From Galdieria partita (Eukaryota; Rhodophyta; Bangiophyceae; Galdieriales; Galdieriaceae): a stretch of DNA of 64,000 nucleotides. Shown here piece after piece: positions 24,214-34,008 of the stretch. Numbering within the stretch: the stretch's first letter is position 1; every line of letters starts with the position of its first letter. Below the pieces are notes generated by a model. The model ran no database searches. It was not told the origin of the DNA and saw only the letters and a list, made by a program, of their open reading frames with translations. A program made the position numbers and the translations under genes. The stretch spans positions 84,501 through 148,500 of the forward strand of contig BQMJ01000022.1 in assembly GCA_025991245.1 (NCBI GenBank). The letters are read 5' to 3'.

Positions 24214-24901
24214 ATGAGATATTTACACTCTTCTGAATATGTAAAGATACCACAAGGGGTTTCTGTGGAAGTGCATTCTAGAAATATTCGAGTCAAAGGT
24301 CCAAGAGGTGTTTTGGTAAAGGATCTTTCTCACGTGAATATGGAAGTGAGTTGACAGCGTCCTATGAACGTCGTCGTGGGTGACTCACTTCTTTTTCTCT
24401 TAGATGGTCAAAGAAAAGTCAGGTAAAAGAATTCGAGTAACTGTTTGGCACGGTTCACGAAAGGATTTGGCTTGTCTCAATACGGTTTGTACGCATATCA
24501 AAAATATGATTATGGGAGTGACGAAAGGCTATCGATATAAAATGCGTATGGTATATGCACACTTTCCTATCAACGTTACTGTGTCCGATGACGGTGATTA
24601 CTTGGAAATTCGCAATTTTCTGGGTGAGAAGAGAACACGTAGAGTGAATATGTTACCTGGAGTTGTATGCAGTCGTTCGGAAAGTGTGAAAGACGAAATC
24701 ATATTGATAGGGAACGATATTGAACAAGTAGCTCAGTCAGGTAATATTCTCTCTCTCTTACTGTTAGAAACAGGTAACGAATACTCACTTTGTTTAGCTG
24801 CAAATATTCATCAGTCCTGCTTGGTGAAAGAAAAGGATATTAGAAAGTTTCTTGATGGAGTTTATGTTTCTGAGAAAGGTCCTATTCCTGAATATGATTA
24901 A
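24214..24901 (+). CDS. RPL9: 60S ribosomal protein L9 (uL6)
   Basis: Large-subunit cytosolic ribosomal protein. Exons 24214..24345, 24404..24740 and 24798..24901 total 573 nt, 190 residues, the usual length. Diagnostic stretches are [50 protein letters not shown] and the closing [16 protein letters not shown]. The first ATG ([13 protein letters not shown]) matches the eukaryotic start. It sits 78 nt downstream of the PhyH gene on the same strand. Confidence 0.95.
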
Positions 24902-25456
24902 AGTTTATACAAAGCCAATAAATCCTTAGTTATTCGTTATACTATCCCAACTTGATGAGCCTTTTCATAACACGTATGCAAAAATGAGTACATCAGCAAG
25001 GCATATGGACTTTTACAAGAGTGTGTCGTTACAAGTTGTTGCTATTTCCTTAGTTTACGACCCTTCCTTCTAGACCACTTGAATCAAAACGGTTCGAGGT
25101 GTATGAGAAAACGGAAATGGTCATTGGAATTGCCATTTCGAGAATGAATCGACATTCGTTGACCAATCAGCGTTGCCATTTCACGGTAATGATTTGCCCA
25201 ATCAACGAAGCGACATCCATTTTAGGCTTCTTACAAAGCCAGTCCTTCAAAAGGAAACTTTCTATACACATCCTCCATGTGGCGAATAAGGAAAAGATCA
25301 ATCCAAGTACCACAGGAAATTGTGGTAAAGGCACGTTTGACAACTCAATCGGCAAATCCTCTTCCAGCGTACTATAAATAGGAAAACCATTTTCTAGACT
25401 TTGACTATTGCCGATTTTTTGTGCTTCGTGCTCATTACCAACCTCTTTGCAATTTC
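24902..25456 (+). promoter_or_regulatory. Promoter region with TATA box and CCAAT motifs
   Basis: About 550 bases without a convincing gene lie between RPL9 and the secreted repeat protein. A TATA-like element (CTATAAATAG) lies at about 25373-25382, some 75-80 nt before the ATG at 25457. Two CCAAT motifs lie upstream near 25162 (GACCAATCAG) and 25198 (CCCAATCAAC). Most other genes here have far shorter upstream gaps and no clear TATA, so this arrangement suggests strong or inducible expression of the wall-type protein downstream. Confidence 0.55.
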
Positions 25457-27345
25457 ATGGTCTCTATTCATAAAGTATTTCTAAGCTGTCTATTAGTAGG
25501 CTTTGCTATTGTCAGTGCAGTGGTAGCACAGGAATGGCGTCAAGAGTCTTTTGATGCTGTTAGTAGAGGTGGTTATCAGACAAGTACCTCTACTTATTCA
25601 GCTACCACGTCACCATCATATACAGAAGTCTCTATTCCGATCTATTCTGCAGCACCAACTAGTTATCCACCCAAGTGTGTTTACGTGAGTGTTTTCTTTT
25701 CATAATCTTTCTTTCCACATAACTAAACATATCGTCCTAGTATCAAAAACTGAAGCAATGCTGCACCTACACTTACGTGGTTGCCCAGAAGTGTAAGATA
25801 TATGAGTATGAAGTTCAGGAATCCATCAGCTATTCCTGTCCTCAATATACCACAGTGCAATCGGTGCTGCCGTATTCTTGTCCCAAGGTATATACAACTA
25901 CAACCAGCAAAGCATATCCTTGCCCAACTTATTACAGTGTGACTGAATATACCTCTTATCCATGCCCTCAATATTATACAGTTCAATCACCTGTATACTA
26001 TCCATGTCCAACGGAGATATCTGTACAAGCAACGATTCAGTATCCTTGCCCTACTTATTATTCAGTTCAGGTGGCAACATATTATAGCTGTCCTCAGTAT
26101 TATACCGTGCAGTCTGCTGTCTACTATCCTTGTCCTACATACTATACTAAGCAGTATCAGACCCAGTATCCTTGCCCAACAACTTCTTATATCTCTATTA
26201 CTTCTCAATATAGCTGCCCAACCTACTATTCGGTTACTGAAACAACTTACTATCCATGCCCAACAACGTCGGTGACCTACTCTCAAATGAAATATCCTTG
26301 TCCAACGACTTATACCATTTATCAAACCCAATCTTACAGCTGTCCTACTTATTATTCTACTCAAGTTGCAACGTATACTTCATGTGCAACTTATACATAT
26401 TCGTATGTACAGTATCCATGTGAATATGGTAAGTAATATAGAAACCTTTCTTATACTGACGACTCACATATCGTCATAGCATATGAAACACCGAGTCCAT
26501 CGGTATCTGCCTATTCTCGTGAAGAGGTTCAACGAGGAGGTTATGGAGAATATCAGTCTCAACAATCTTCCAGTTATTATGTAACCAAATACTGTCAGAA
26601 AGCAGTTCAACAAGTAACATACACCTCATGTTCTACCTATTATCCATCTCAGACGGTAGAACAGAAGACTTGCTATAAGACAGTGGCTGTTCCTACTGAA
26701 TATCAACAATATTGTTACAAACAAGTTGCACAGGAACAGGTCGTTCAAAAGAGCTGTCCCACTTACTACTCTGTACAAAAGGTGAAATATCAGAGTTGCT
26801 CTACCTACATATCTCAGCCGACCATTATACCCAAGTACTGCAGTATGTCTGTTTCTGAAGAGTATGTACAGCAACAACAGTGTGTAAAATATGTGGCTCA
26901 ACAAGTCATCCAACCCAAGCAGTGTGTGAAGTACTACACTGAACAGAAGATTCAACAAAAATATTGTTCTCGTTACGTAACGGAAGAAGAAGTACAAAGT
27001 AAGCAGTGTATCAAGTATGTAGCTTTACAAAAGATCAAGTACGAGTCATGTTCAGCACAATATGAAGTTCAGAAGATCAAACAACAACAATGTACCATGC
27101 AGGTATCTGAACAATATATACAACCAGACACTTGCTACAAATATGTTCCTGAACAACAAATCGTACCTCAAACTTGCTACAAGTATTATTCTGTACCCAA
27201 GTTTATTGAAAAGTGTTATCCTGAGTATGCGACAACAGAGAAGTGTGTAGAATATGAATATGTTCCTTATGCCACTTCTACACCTTATCCATCAGTATCT
27301 CCTAGTTATTCTCCTTCAGCTTACCAAACATCTTCGGCCTATTAG
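25457..27345 (+). CDS. Secreted Cys-anchored 14-residue repeat protein (putative wall/matrix protein)
   Basis: Exons 25457..25684, 25741..26428 and 26480..27345 give 593 residues. A clear signal peptide (about 24 residues, VFLSCLLVGFAIVSAVVAQ) is followed by a Ser/Tyr/Thr-rich stretch and then about 28 repeats, nearly all exactly 14 residues from Cys to Cys. Exon 2 repeats are of the type CPTYYSVTEYTSYP (Pro/Tyr/Thr-rich); exon 3 repeats are of the type CVKYVAQQVIQPKQ (Lys/Gln/Glu/Tyr-rich, no CP). The end is Ser/Pro/Tyr-rich. The lone Cys per repeat and abundant Tyr suggest disulfide and tyrosine cross-linking in an extracellular layer. I recognise no named family; the function is inferred from composition and signal peptide. 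Confidence 0.85.
25838..26415 (+). repeat. 42-nt coding tandem repeat, block A (CPxYY type)
   Basis: About 14 tandem units of 42 nt (14 codons) in exon 2, each beginning with a Cys codon, usually followed by Pro. Unit lengths counted from Cys to Cys are 14 residues with one exception of 12 near the end. Units have diverged at DNA level, so they are old or under amino-acid selection. Confidence 0.85.
26592..27250 (+). repeat. 42-nt coding tandem repeat, block B (CxKY type)
   Basis: About 15 units in exon 3 with the same 14-residue Cys-to-Cys spacing as block A, but charged and Gln-rich (for example CIKYVALQKIKYES). The first unit is 12 and the last two are 13 and 10 residues. One unit (CPTYYSVQKVKYQS) is intermediate between the two block types, which argues for common descent. 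Confidence 0.82.
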
Positions 27346-27588
27346 ATAGCTGAAAGAGGTTGGATAGGTTGTCATGAATGTGTTTCATGTTCAAAGAAAC
27401 GTGAGACATGAAATAAAATATCTGGTTCCCTAACAACATCTTTCATTGTGAAGTTTTTATTCAGCAGCATCACATTCCATTTGGATTCCATCGCTATCAC
27501 CATACACAACCGAATGGATATTGGCGTCGTACTTCAAAGCCATTCAATACCAGAATAGTTCAACGAATCTGATAGTCATTGTGCAGAT

Positions 27589-29135
27589 ATGACAAAGAAA
27601 AAGAAAGCAGGCAAGTATATGAAAGTTTGCCAACCTTGATTGTTTCTCAAACCACTTTTCTTTGTATAATAGAGAAGAAACAAACAGTTTCAGACGACTC
27701 GAGCTCTCTGCGTTCCGAGGAGACAAGCAGCTCGTTGTCAGCACATATGGAAAGGTTGGTTATGAATGAGGATATGAAAGACCTTGTTCTCGAAGAAGAC
27801 TATCATCCGGATAACTTGGTTTCTGGATTCTCATTAGCAGTAGAAAAATTGAATGACAAAAGGTATCACAGTTACTTTAGGGTTCTTGAAAGAAGTCAAG
27901 TTGAGATTTAGGTCGTGGGTGAGAGTCAAGGCGTTAAATTATGCTTATGAAGCTCTTCGGAATGATTATCGACCAGAATTATTGGAAAAGACGTAAGTTG
28001 GTACTTGGTGAAAAAAGTTTGGGTTCATTCACAGAGATTTAGTGTGGAGACGCTTGTATATACATTGCTTAAAGGACCTTTTCATAGAGCCATACAAGAA
28101 GAGAGAAAATTGAGTTGTCTTTTGTTAGCTATTGTTGTGTTGAGTTTGGGGGAATCTAGCTCAAGTGAATATATTTGGGAGCAATGTGGACCGTTATTAA
28201 AGACAATGATAAGAAGAGGCTTAAAGGGTAGTTTAGAAGCAATAGCTTGTGTAGGAATGGTGGGTTCCACAGATTTAGAAGAGATCTGCTCGTTAATGGA
28301 GAATATTTCTGGACACTTTTTATCCTCAGATACTGAGTTGGCTGCCGAAGCTTTACAAAGTTGGGCTTTGTTAGCTTCCAGCTTACCGGTTATCGACTTG
28401 TATCATTTATTTCGTGCTACGAATTCGCCATTAACTATATTTCAACGCCTTTTTTCCACGTCATGTATTGCAACAGATGAGCGAAACTTGGCTAGTGCTC
28501 AAACCATTGCGCTTATTTTAGAACTGTTTCAACAAGAGTCTTTCTCAGATGCTTCTTCATCATCTCAAGAAGATGTGGATAGTAGTGAGGAGTTGAATAT
28601 TCTACAACATGTAGAAGAGTGGTCAAATGCATCAGTTGGTTCAGAAAATGGAAAGTTTATAGGACAACATCGAAATCATATATGTACTATATCAGAAATT
28701 TTGCAACAGCTGTATCGTTTTCGTTGTCAGGGTACACAGGCTTTATTAGAAGAGAATAAACGAACTCCCAAGAAACAAAGAAGCTTACGCAAGTCTATTA
28801 TCCGGGCATTGGAAGATCAAGTGGATAGCGAGCATTATCAGTTGGCAAATGGCGAAGAAATACTATTTGATACTTGGTTGGATAAACTTCGTATCCAAAG
28901 TTTTCGTGTAATATTTAAAAGTGGATGGAAGAAACATTTGGAACAGAATGTCTTTTTGAGACAAGTGTTGGGGCTTGGAATCCCAGTAGCTCCAGTACCA
29001 GATAGTGAGTTGCGTCTTACAAAGGAAGAAAAACGATTGTATCGTAGTCCAAACTCTATTTTGGAAAAGAAGCGAACATTGCAAAGACAAGGAAGAAGAA
29101 CACGTCGAATTCGTGAACGCGAAGTTGTTGTGTGA
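27589..29135 (+). CDS. Interferon-related developmental regulator (IFRD1/2-like)
   Basis: ARM/HEAT-like protein of the IFRD family; in animals a transcription co-regulator, and IFRD-type proteins have been tied to ribosomes. Exons 27589..27610, 27673..27862, 27912..27992 and 28043..29135 total 1386 nt, 461 residues. Intron 1 is GC-AG (GCAG|GCAAGT); without it no ATG opens the frame. Family signals: a Lys-rich then Ser-rich N-terminus, FSLAVEKLNDKR with VRVKALNYAYEAL, LLLAIVVLSLGESSSSEYIW, and the C-terminal IFRD_C pattern with EQNVFLRQVLGLG and a basic RRTRRIRERE tail. Confidence 0.83.
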
Positions 29136-29251
29136 ATAGGAAGAATTGCCGCACCTTCATGGTTGAGGGCGCATTTGAAATGGCAAAATATTCAGCGATT
29201 CTCTTTCACTTTTGAATTGGTAAGAGACCGCCATTGACTGTTTGTTGTTTT

Positions 29252-30492
29252 ATGGAGTCTTTAAAGGAAAATATGCCAGTCTCTATAAACTCAGTTCTTG
29301 GAGAGTATAATAGACAAGATCCAGGACATAGTCTCAAATATGATTCATCAGAAAATAAATATTCATCTACGGGGAAAGAATCAGAAGGGGAAAAGTTACA
29401 ACAGACAGCTTCAAAGATTCAAGTTCCCTCAGTGTTTTGTTCCGAATCCTCGGAACGCTACACTTTGTTCCCAATTCGTTATCCCGAAATATGGAAAATG
29501 TATAAAAAACATGAGGTTTGTTAAGTAGCCAAAAGACTGTCTCACTCTATTTATCACTATATTCTAGGCTTCGTTTTGGACTGCTGAAGAAATAGATCTA
29601 TCGAGTGACTTGGAAGATTGGAAGAAGTTGAATGCGGATGAGCGCCATTTCATTTCTCATGTCTTAGCTTTCTTTGCATCTTCCGATGGAATTGTTTTGG
29701 AGAATCTTGCAGAAAGATTTTGTCGTGATGTACAAATTCCTGAAGCAAGATGTTTCTATGGATTTCAAATAGCCATGGAAAACATTCATTCGGAAACATA
29801 TTCTCTTCTTATCGATACTTATATTCGAGATGCTCAGGAAAAGACTCGTTTATTTGAAGCAATGGAACGTATTCCCTGTATTGAAAAGAAGGCTCAGTGG
29901 GCGTTGAGGTGGATCCAATCCACTGCTTCTTTTGCTGAACGTTTAGTTGCATTTGCTGCTGTGGAGGGAATATTTTTTTCTGGTTCTTTCTGTTCCATAT
30001 TTTGGTTGAAAAAGAGAGGTCTAATGCCAGGGTTGACCTTTTCCAACGAGTTGATATCACGTGATGAAGGTTTGCATTGTGATTTTGCATGTTTATTGTA
30101 TTCCATGTTGCCTGAGAAGTTATCTCGTGAAACTATTGAAAGCGTAAGTTGTCAAGTGAAATGATATATTGATTCATTGCCGATGTTTGTAGATTATCAT
30201 CGATGCGGTAACTTGTGAAAAAGAGTTTATTTGTGAGTCTTTACCGGTGGCATTGATCGGAATGAATAGTGATATGATGAGTCAATATATTGAGTTTGTT
30301 GCGGATCGTTTGTTAGTGGCATTGGGATATGAGAAATATTTTCACTCTCGGAATCCTTTTGATTGGATGGAGCTGATTTCTTTAGAAGGGAAGACCAATT
30401 TTTTTGAGAAGCGAGTAGGAGAATATCAAAAGGCTGGCGTGGTAAACGATAGTGGAGAAGCTCAAGAGTTTCGTTTAGATGCAGATTTTTAA
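29252..30492 (+). CDS. RNR2: Ribonucleoside-diphosphate reductase small subunit (class Ia R2)
   Basis: Provides the di-iron tyrosyl radical for deoxynucleotide synthesis. Exons 29252..29515, 29568..30143 and 30193..30492 total 1140 nt, 379 residues. Seen motifs: [31 protein letters not shown], the iron-ligand helices [23 protein letters not shown] and [41 protein letters not shown], and a C-terminal acidic/aromatic tail ending FRLDADF, which docks to R1 in this family. Donor GTTTGT is used in intron 1. ATG 29252 gives a polar N-terminus typical of eukaryotic R2. Confidence 0.95.
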
Positions 30493-30634
30493 AAAGATAC
30501 TTAGACTGGTAGTCTTTTTGTATAGAAGAATAAAGTTGAATAGCTTTAAGAAATGGATTGCTGTTCCATTCTCGATAGAGTTGACATTTTTTTCTTGGCG
30601 GATTGGCGCCCAATTCGAACATTCGAGTTGGAAT

Positions 30635-32444
30635 ATGAATCCTTGCGATAGGTTTGCTACTTCAGTTCATCAACTGGAGAATCTTTTAAGCAATTGGTCA
30701 ACATATATTGAGGATTTCTCATTAAAAGATATCCAGAACAACGACAATCACTTGTACTTGAAACAAGAAAATGACTACCTCAAGGCATGTCTGGTTTTCT
30801 TATTTCGTTTCATTCTTGAATGATATCCGATAGGAGAAACTGGCTAGCTTGCAAAGGTCTCTCGATTTCCAAAAAGAAGAGTTTGAGAGTCTTTTGGATT
30901 ACAGCGAAAAGTTGGAACGACTGTTACCAAAAAAAGTTTTGCCAAACCTATCATCTGATAGTATTCCTATGGAGTCCATTCAGAACGCTCATAGACCACT
31001 ACTCCTTCAACACAAAGACATGATCAAGTCCTGGAAAGAAGAACTAAAAGTATTGAGAAACAACTTTGCAACTTCAGTCGAAAGTATGTACGTTTATTTA
31101 TTTCATCAACTTGGCGGTTTGGTTGAAACATTCCATTGTCACCAAATTCAGTGGATGAAGCACAGTCAAGAGAATCGTCGTCTGCACCGTTATATCCAAG
31201 AATGGAAGGGTAATATTCGTGTAGTTGCTCGCGTAAGTGTTTTTTGCCGTACTTGAATATTGGGTTGACCTGATTTCATATACTCGTGGATATATCAGAT
31301 CCGTCCATCACTTTTGGGGAAAGATTGTACTCCTTTGCTTGACTTTATAGGAGATGACATGATCACATGTCGGCCTTTCAACTCGAATCCTTTATCATTC
31401 ACTTTTGATCAAGTATTTCCTCCTCATTTGCCACAAGACTCTCTGTATGAAGAGTTACAGCCAATCATTGCAAGTATTTGGGATGGCTTCCATAGTTGCA
31501 TTATGGCTTATGGACCAACTGGTTCTGGCAAGACTTTTACTGTTTTTGGGCCAGATGGAAAAGGTGGAGTTGTACAACTAGCTATTCAAACATTGTTCGA
31601 CCTTGTATTGGAGAATAATGAGTTGAACCTAGTTCCAACTATCAGTATGTTGGAAATATACAACGAAACTGTACGTGACTTGCTAAGTGAAGATCCATTG
31701 GCCAACTTGGAAGTTCACGAAGATACCACAACTGGAGATGTATTTGCAAAAGGTGCTGTAGAAATGGAGATGAGCCATTATTCTGATGCCTTGAGGATTA
31801 TTCAATCTGGTCTTGATTTTCGTACTACCAGTGCAACTTTGTTGAATATTTCCAGCTCTCGAAGTCATTTGTTATGTATATTGAAACTGCGTGGAGACCA
31901 TGGAAATACAGGGTCTTTGTACATTGCCGATTTAGCAGGAAGTGAACGTGTCACGCATTCTCATACACAGAGTGAACGACTGGATGAAACGAAACATATC
32001 AATCGCTCATTGTCATCTCTTGCTGATGTATTTTCAGCTTTACGCAATCAACAACCTCATATTCCTTATCGTAATTCTCGTTTAACTTTTTTGTTACGAC
32101 CTGCACTTTCCAAAACTGGAAAAGCAATGCTAATCGTTCATGTCAGGTATGTCATTTTATGAAAACTTGTGGGCATTTTTCATCTTTTTGAACACTCAAC
32201 ATGTATGAAAATCTCTAGTCCGGAAGAAGAAGAACTTTCTGAAACTATTCAAACATTGCGATTGGGACAACGAGCACGGGATATCGAACTAAGACCGTCA
32301 AAAGGTCAAGGTAATTCTTCAACTCTGCCAATCATTTATCACACTTACGAATGATCTTTATAAGACTCTAGTAATATTTTGCTACGGCGTCAAATCAGTC
32401 TCTTACGTCAACAGTTAGCTGACGAACGAAACAAGTCCAAATAA
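30635..32444 (+). CDS. Kinesin-14 type motor protein (C-terminal motor)
   Basis: Microtubule motor of the minus-end-directed Ncd/Kar3 class. Exons 30635..30784, 30834..31232, 31299..32146, 32219..32310 and 32365..32444 total 1569 nt, 522 residues. The first intron appears to be GC-AG (AAG|GCATGT). A short coiled-coil N-terminus leads into the kinesin-14 neck (WKGNIRVVARVIRP type), then the motor: P-loop AYGPTGSGKT, switch I NISSSRSH, switch II IADLAGSERV, IPYRNSRLTFLL. A short basic helix follows. It is small for a kinesin-14. An upstream in-frame ATG at 30479, inside the end of RNR2, is possible but less likely. Confidence 0.88.
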
Positions 32445-32452
32445 CCAAATAT

Positions 32453-32784
32453 CTACTGCTTATCCTCCTTCTTGCCTTGTTGTTTCTTATGAATCATTTC
32501 ACTACCGATGGTAGTTACATATCCTTCTCTCTTTTCTTCAAGTCTACGCTGATAATACGCGGTTTCCTCGTCGCGTATTAGGAGACCCACAACTACTGCC
32601 AAAGAGATGTAAAAAATCCTTTGTTTCCTAACCAAGTTGCTTTTAAGCGTTTTTTCCGACCTACACAATATTATACTTACGTCGACCATCGTTTGGGGAA
32701 CATGTTTTCTGGTAGTTTGTCCATTTTCTCATATCGACGTAACCTTCTTCCCTTTTCCTTTCGAAGTGCTTCTCCTTCGTCCAT
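32453..32784 (-). CDS. Small single-pass membrane protein, hypothetical
   Basis: Proposed spliced gene of about 92 residues. Exon 1 starts at ATG 32784 (MDEGEALRKEK, then a basic stretch to PKRWST). A 50-nt GT-AG intron with matching phase joins to a hydrophobic helix (IFYISLAVVVGLLI) and a charged tail ending KKEDKQ. An even shorter 20-nt intron would also keep frame but is implausibly small. The layout (basic, one helix, charged tail) resembles small mitochondrial assembly proteins, but I recognise no family. It lies between the kinesin stop (9 nt, convergent) and the FHA gene's stop (33 nt, same strand). Confidence 0.45.
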
Positions 32785-32816
32785 TTCAACTGCCCCAAAA
32801 TCAACGAGTCCTCCAT

Positions 32817-33944
32817 TTACATACGATCTGTCAATATAATCAATTCTCGAGAAGAATATCCAAATCGCAACAAATCCTTTTCCAATAATTCATAATATCG
32901 CAACGATTCGATTCGTTCATTGTTCAAAAAAGTACCATTCGTGCTTTCCAAATCCATAATATAAGGTTTGATCACCAACTGGTGGTTGCAACATTCTCCG
33001 GTTAATAAGACAATACGCATCAAGGAAATGCTTACTTTATCTCTATTTTTTGGCATCACTTGACGGAATTGCAACACAGCATGTTGTTGAGAAGCGGATG
33101 GATGGTCAATAGGAATATCAACAACATCTCTATCTCGACCCAACAAGTAGACACTCTACAGCATTCACTCTATTCTACAAAGAAATGTGTTCATCTTACC
33201 TTTTGATAAATGTAAAAAACACCTTCTTCTCCTTGTAACAATTTTCCATCTTTAAATACATACAACCGCCAATGTTTATCAGGCTTTCTAGCATCCAAAG
33301 GTTCCACAAACTTCAATTCCTTTCCATGTCGCGTCATTCTTTGTTCCTTGTAAAGAGCACCAGACGGCATAAAGTTGGGAGTCTCTTTGGGTACAACATT
33401 TTCACTCTTTACAAAAAAAAGTATTCAAGTATCAACCAATACTCAACAGCCATTCCACTACTCACTTGTCTTTGCACTTGTTTTCCACCCCATTCGTAAG
33501 CTTGCGAAGAAGAAGCTATCGGGGAATGGGGTCTCCTTGTTAGCTCTTCGCGCACCGTTTCACTTTGCTCGATGTTCTCATCTGCCAATTCTACTTTGAC
33601 AACACGTCCATCTAAGCGACTTCCCGATAACGTGGTTGCTGCAAGTGCCTCCTCTCTATTTGAAAAGTATACAAATGCAAAACCTCTATTCTTTATTCAA
33701 CGTCATTTCAAGTGCTTCCAGCCTACTACAATTATCTTACCAGTTCTTGTTGTTGTCTATTTCTAGGAACTTCAACATCAACAACAGTGCCTAGTTTTTC
33801 GTTATCACACAAAGTAAGAGAGAACAACATGCGCTGAATACCGTAACTATGGAAAATATTGCGCACGGCGTCTTCCAGCCATGAAAATGGCAAGTTACCA
33901 ACAAAAACTCGAAATTCGTTGGTTTCTTTGTGTCGCCTTTTCAT
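32817..33944 (-). CDS. RRM + FHA protein, SNIP1/Pml1-like with fused N-terminal RRM
   Basis: Exons (minus) 33944..33741, 33690..33466, 33406..33200 and 33155..32817 total 975 nt, 324 residues. Residues about 11-95 form an RRM (RNP2 VFVGNLPF, RNP1 RGFAFVYF). The C-terminal half matches SNIP1/DAWDLE/Pml1: YEWG, SGALYKE, W-R-L-Y, YLLGRDRDVVDIPIDHPSAS with QHAVLQFR, then VKPYI-like IKPYIMDLESTNGTFLNN and RYYELLEKDLLRFGYSSRE, the FHA phosphopeptide-binding core. SNIP1/Pml1 belongs to the spliceosomal RES complex; the usual protein has no RRM. A 15-residue insert lies inside the FHA domain. Confidence 0.85.
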
Positions 33945-34008
33945 GTGTTTATGACTCAACAATGGAATGATTTGAGAAGTGGAAGAAGCGATCGACGATC
34001 ATCCAACC

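Noticed and set aside
26062-26997. Minus-strand ORFs of 100 and 123 codons
   Set aside because: They are exact antisense shadows of the 42-nt repeats of the secreted protein.
27579-27911. Continuous IFRD first exon without the GC-AG intron
   Set aside because: That frame has no ATG, whereas the GC-AG splice supplies ATG 27589 and the Lys-rich family start.
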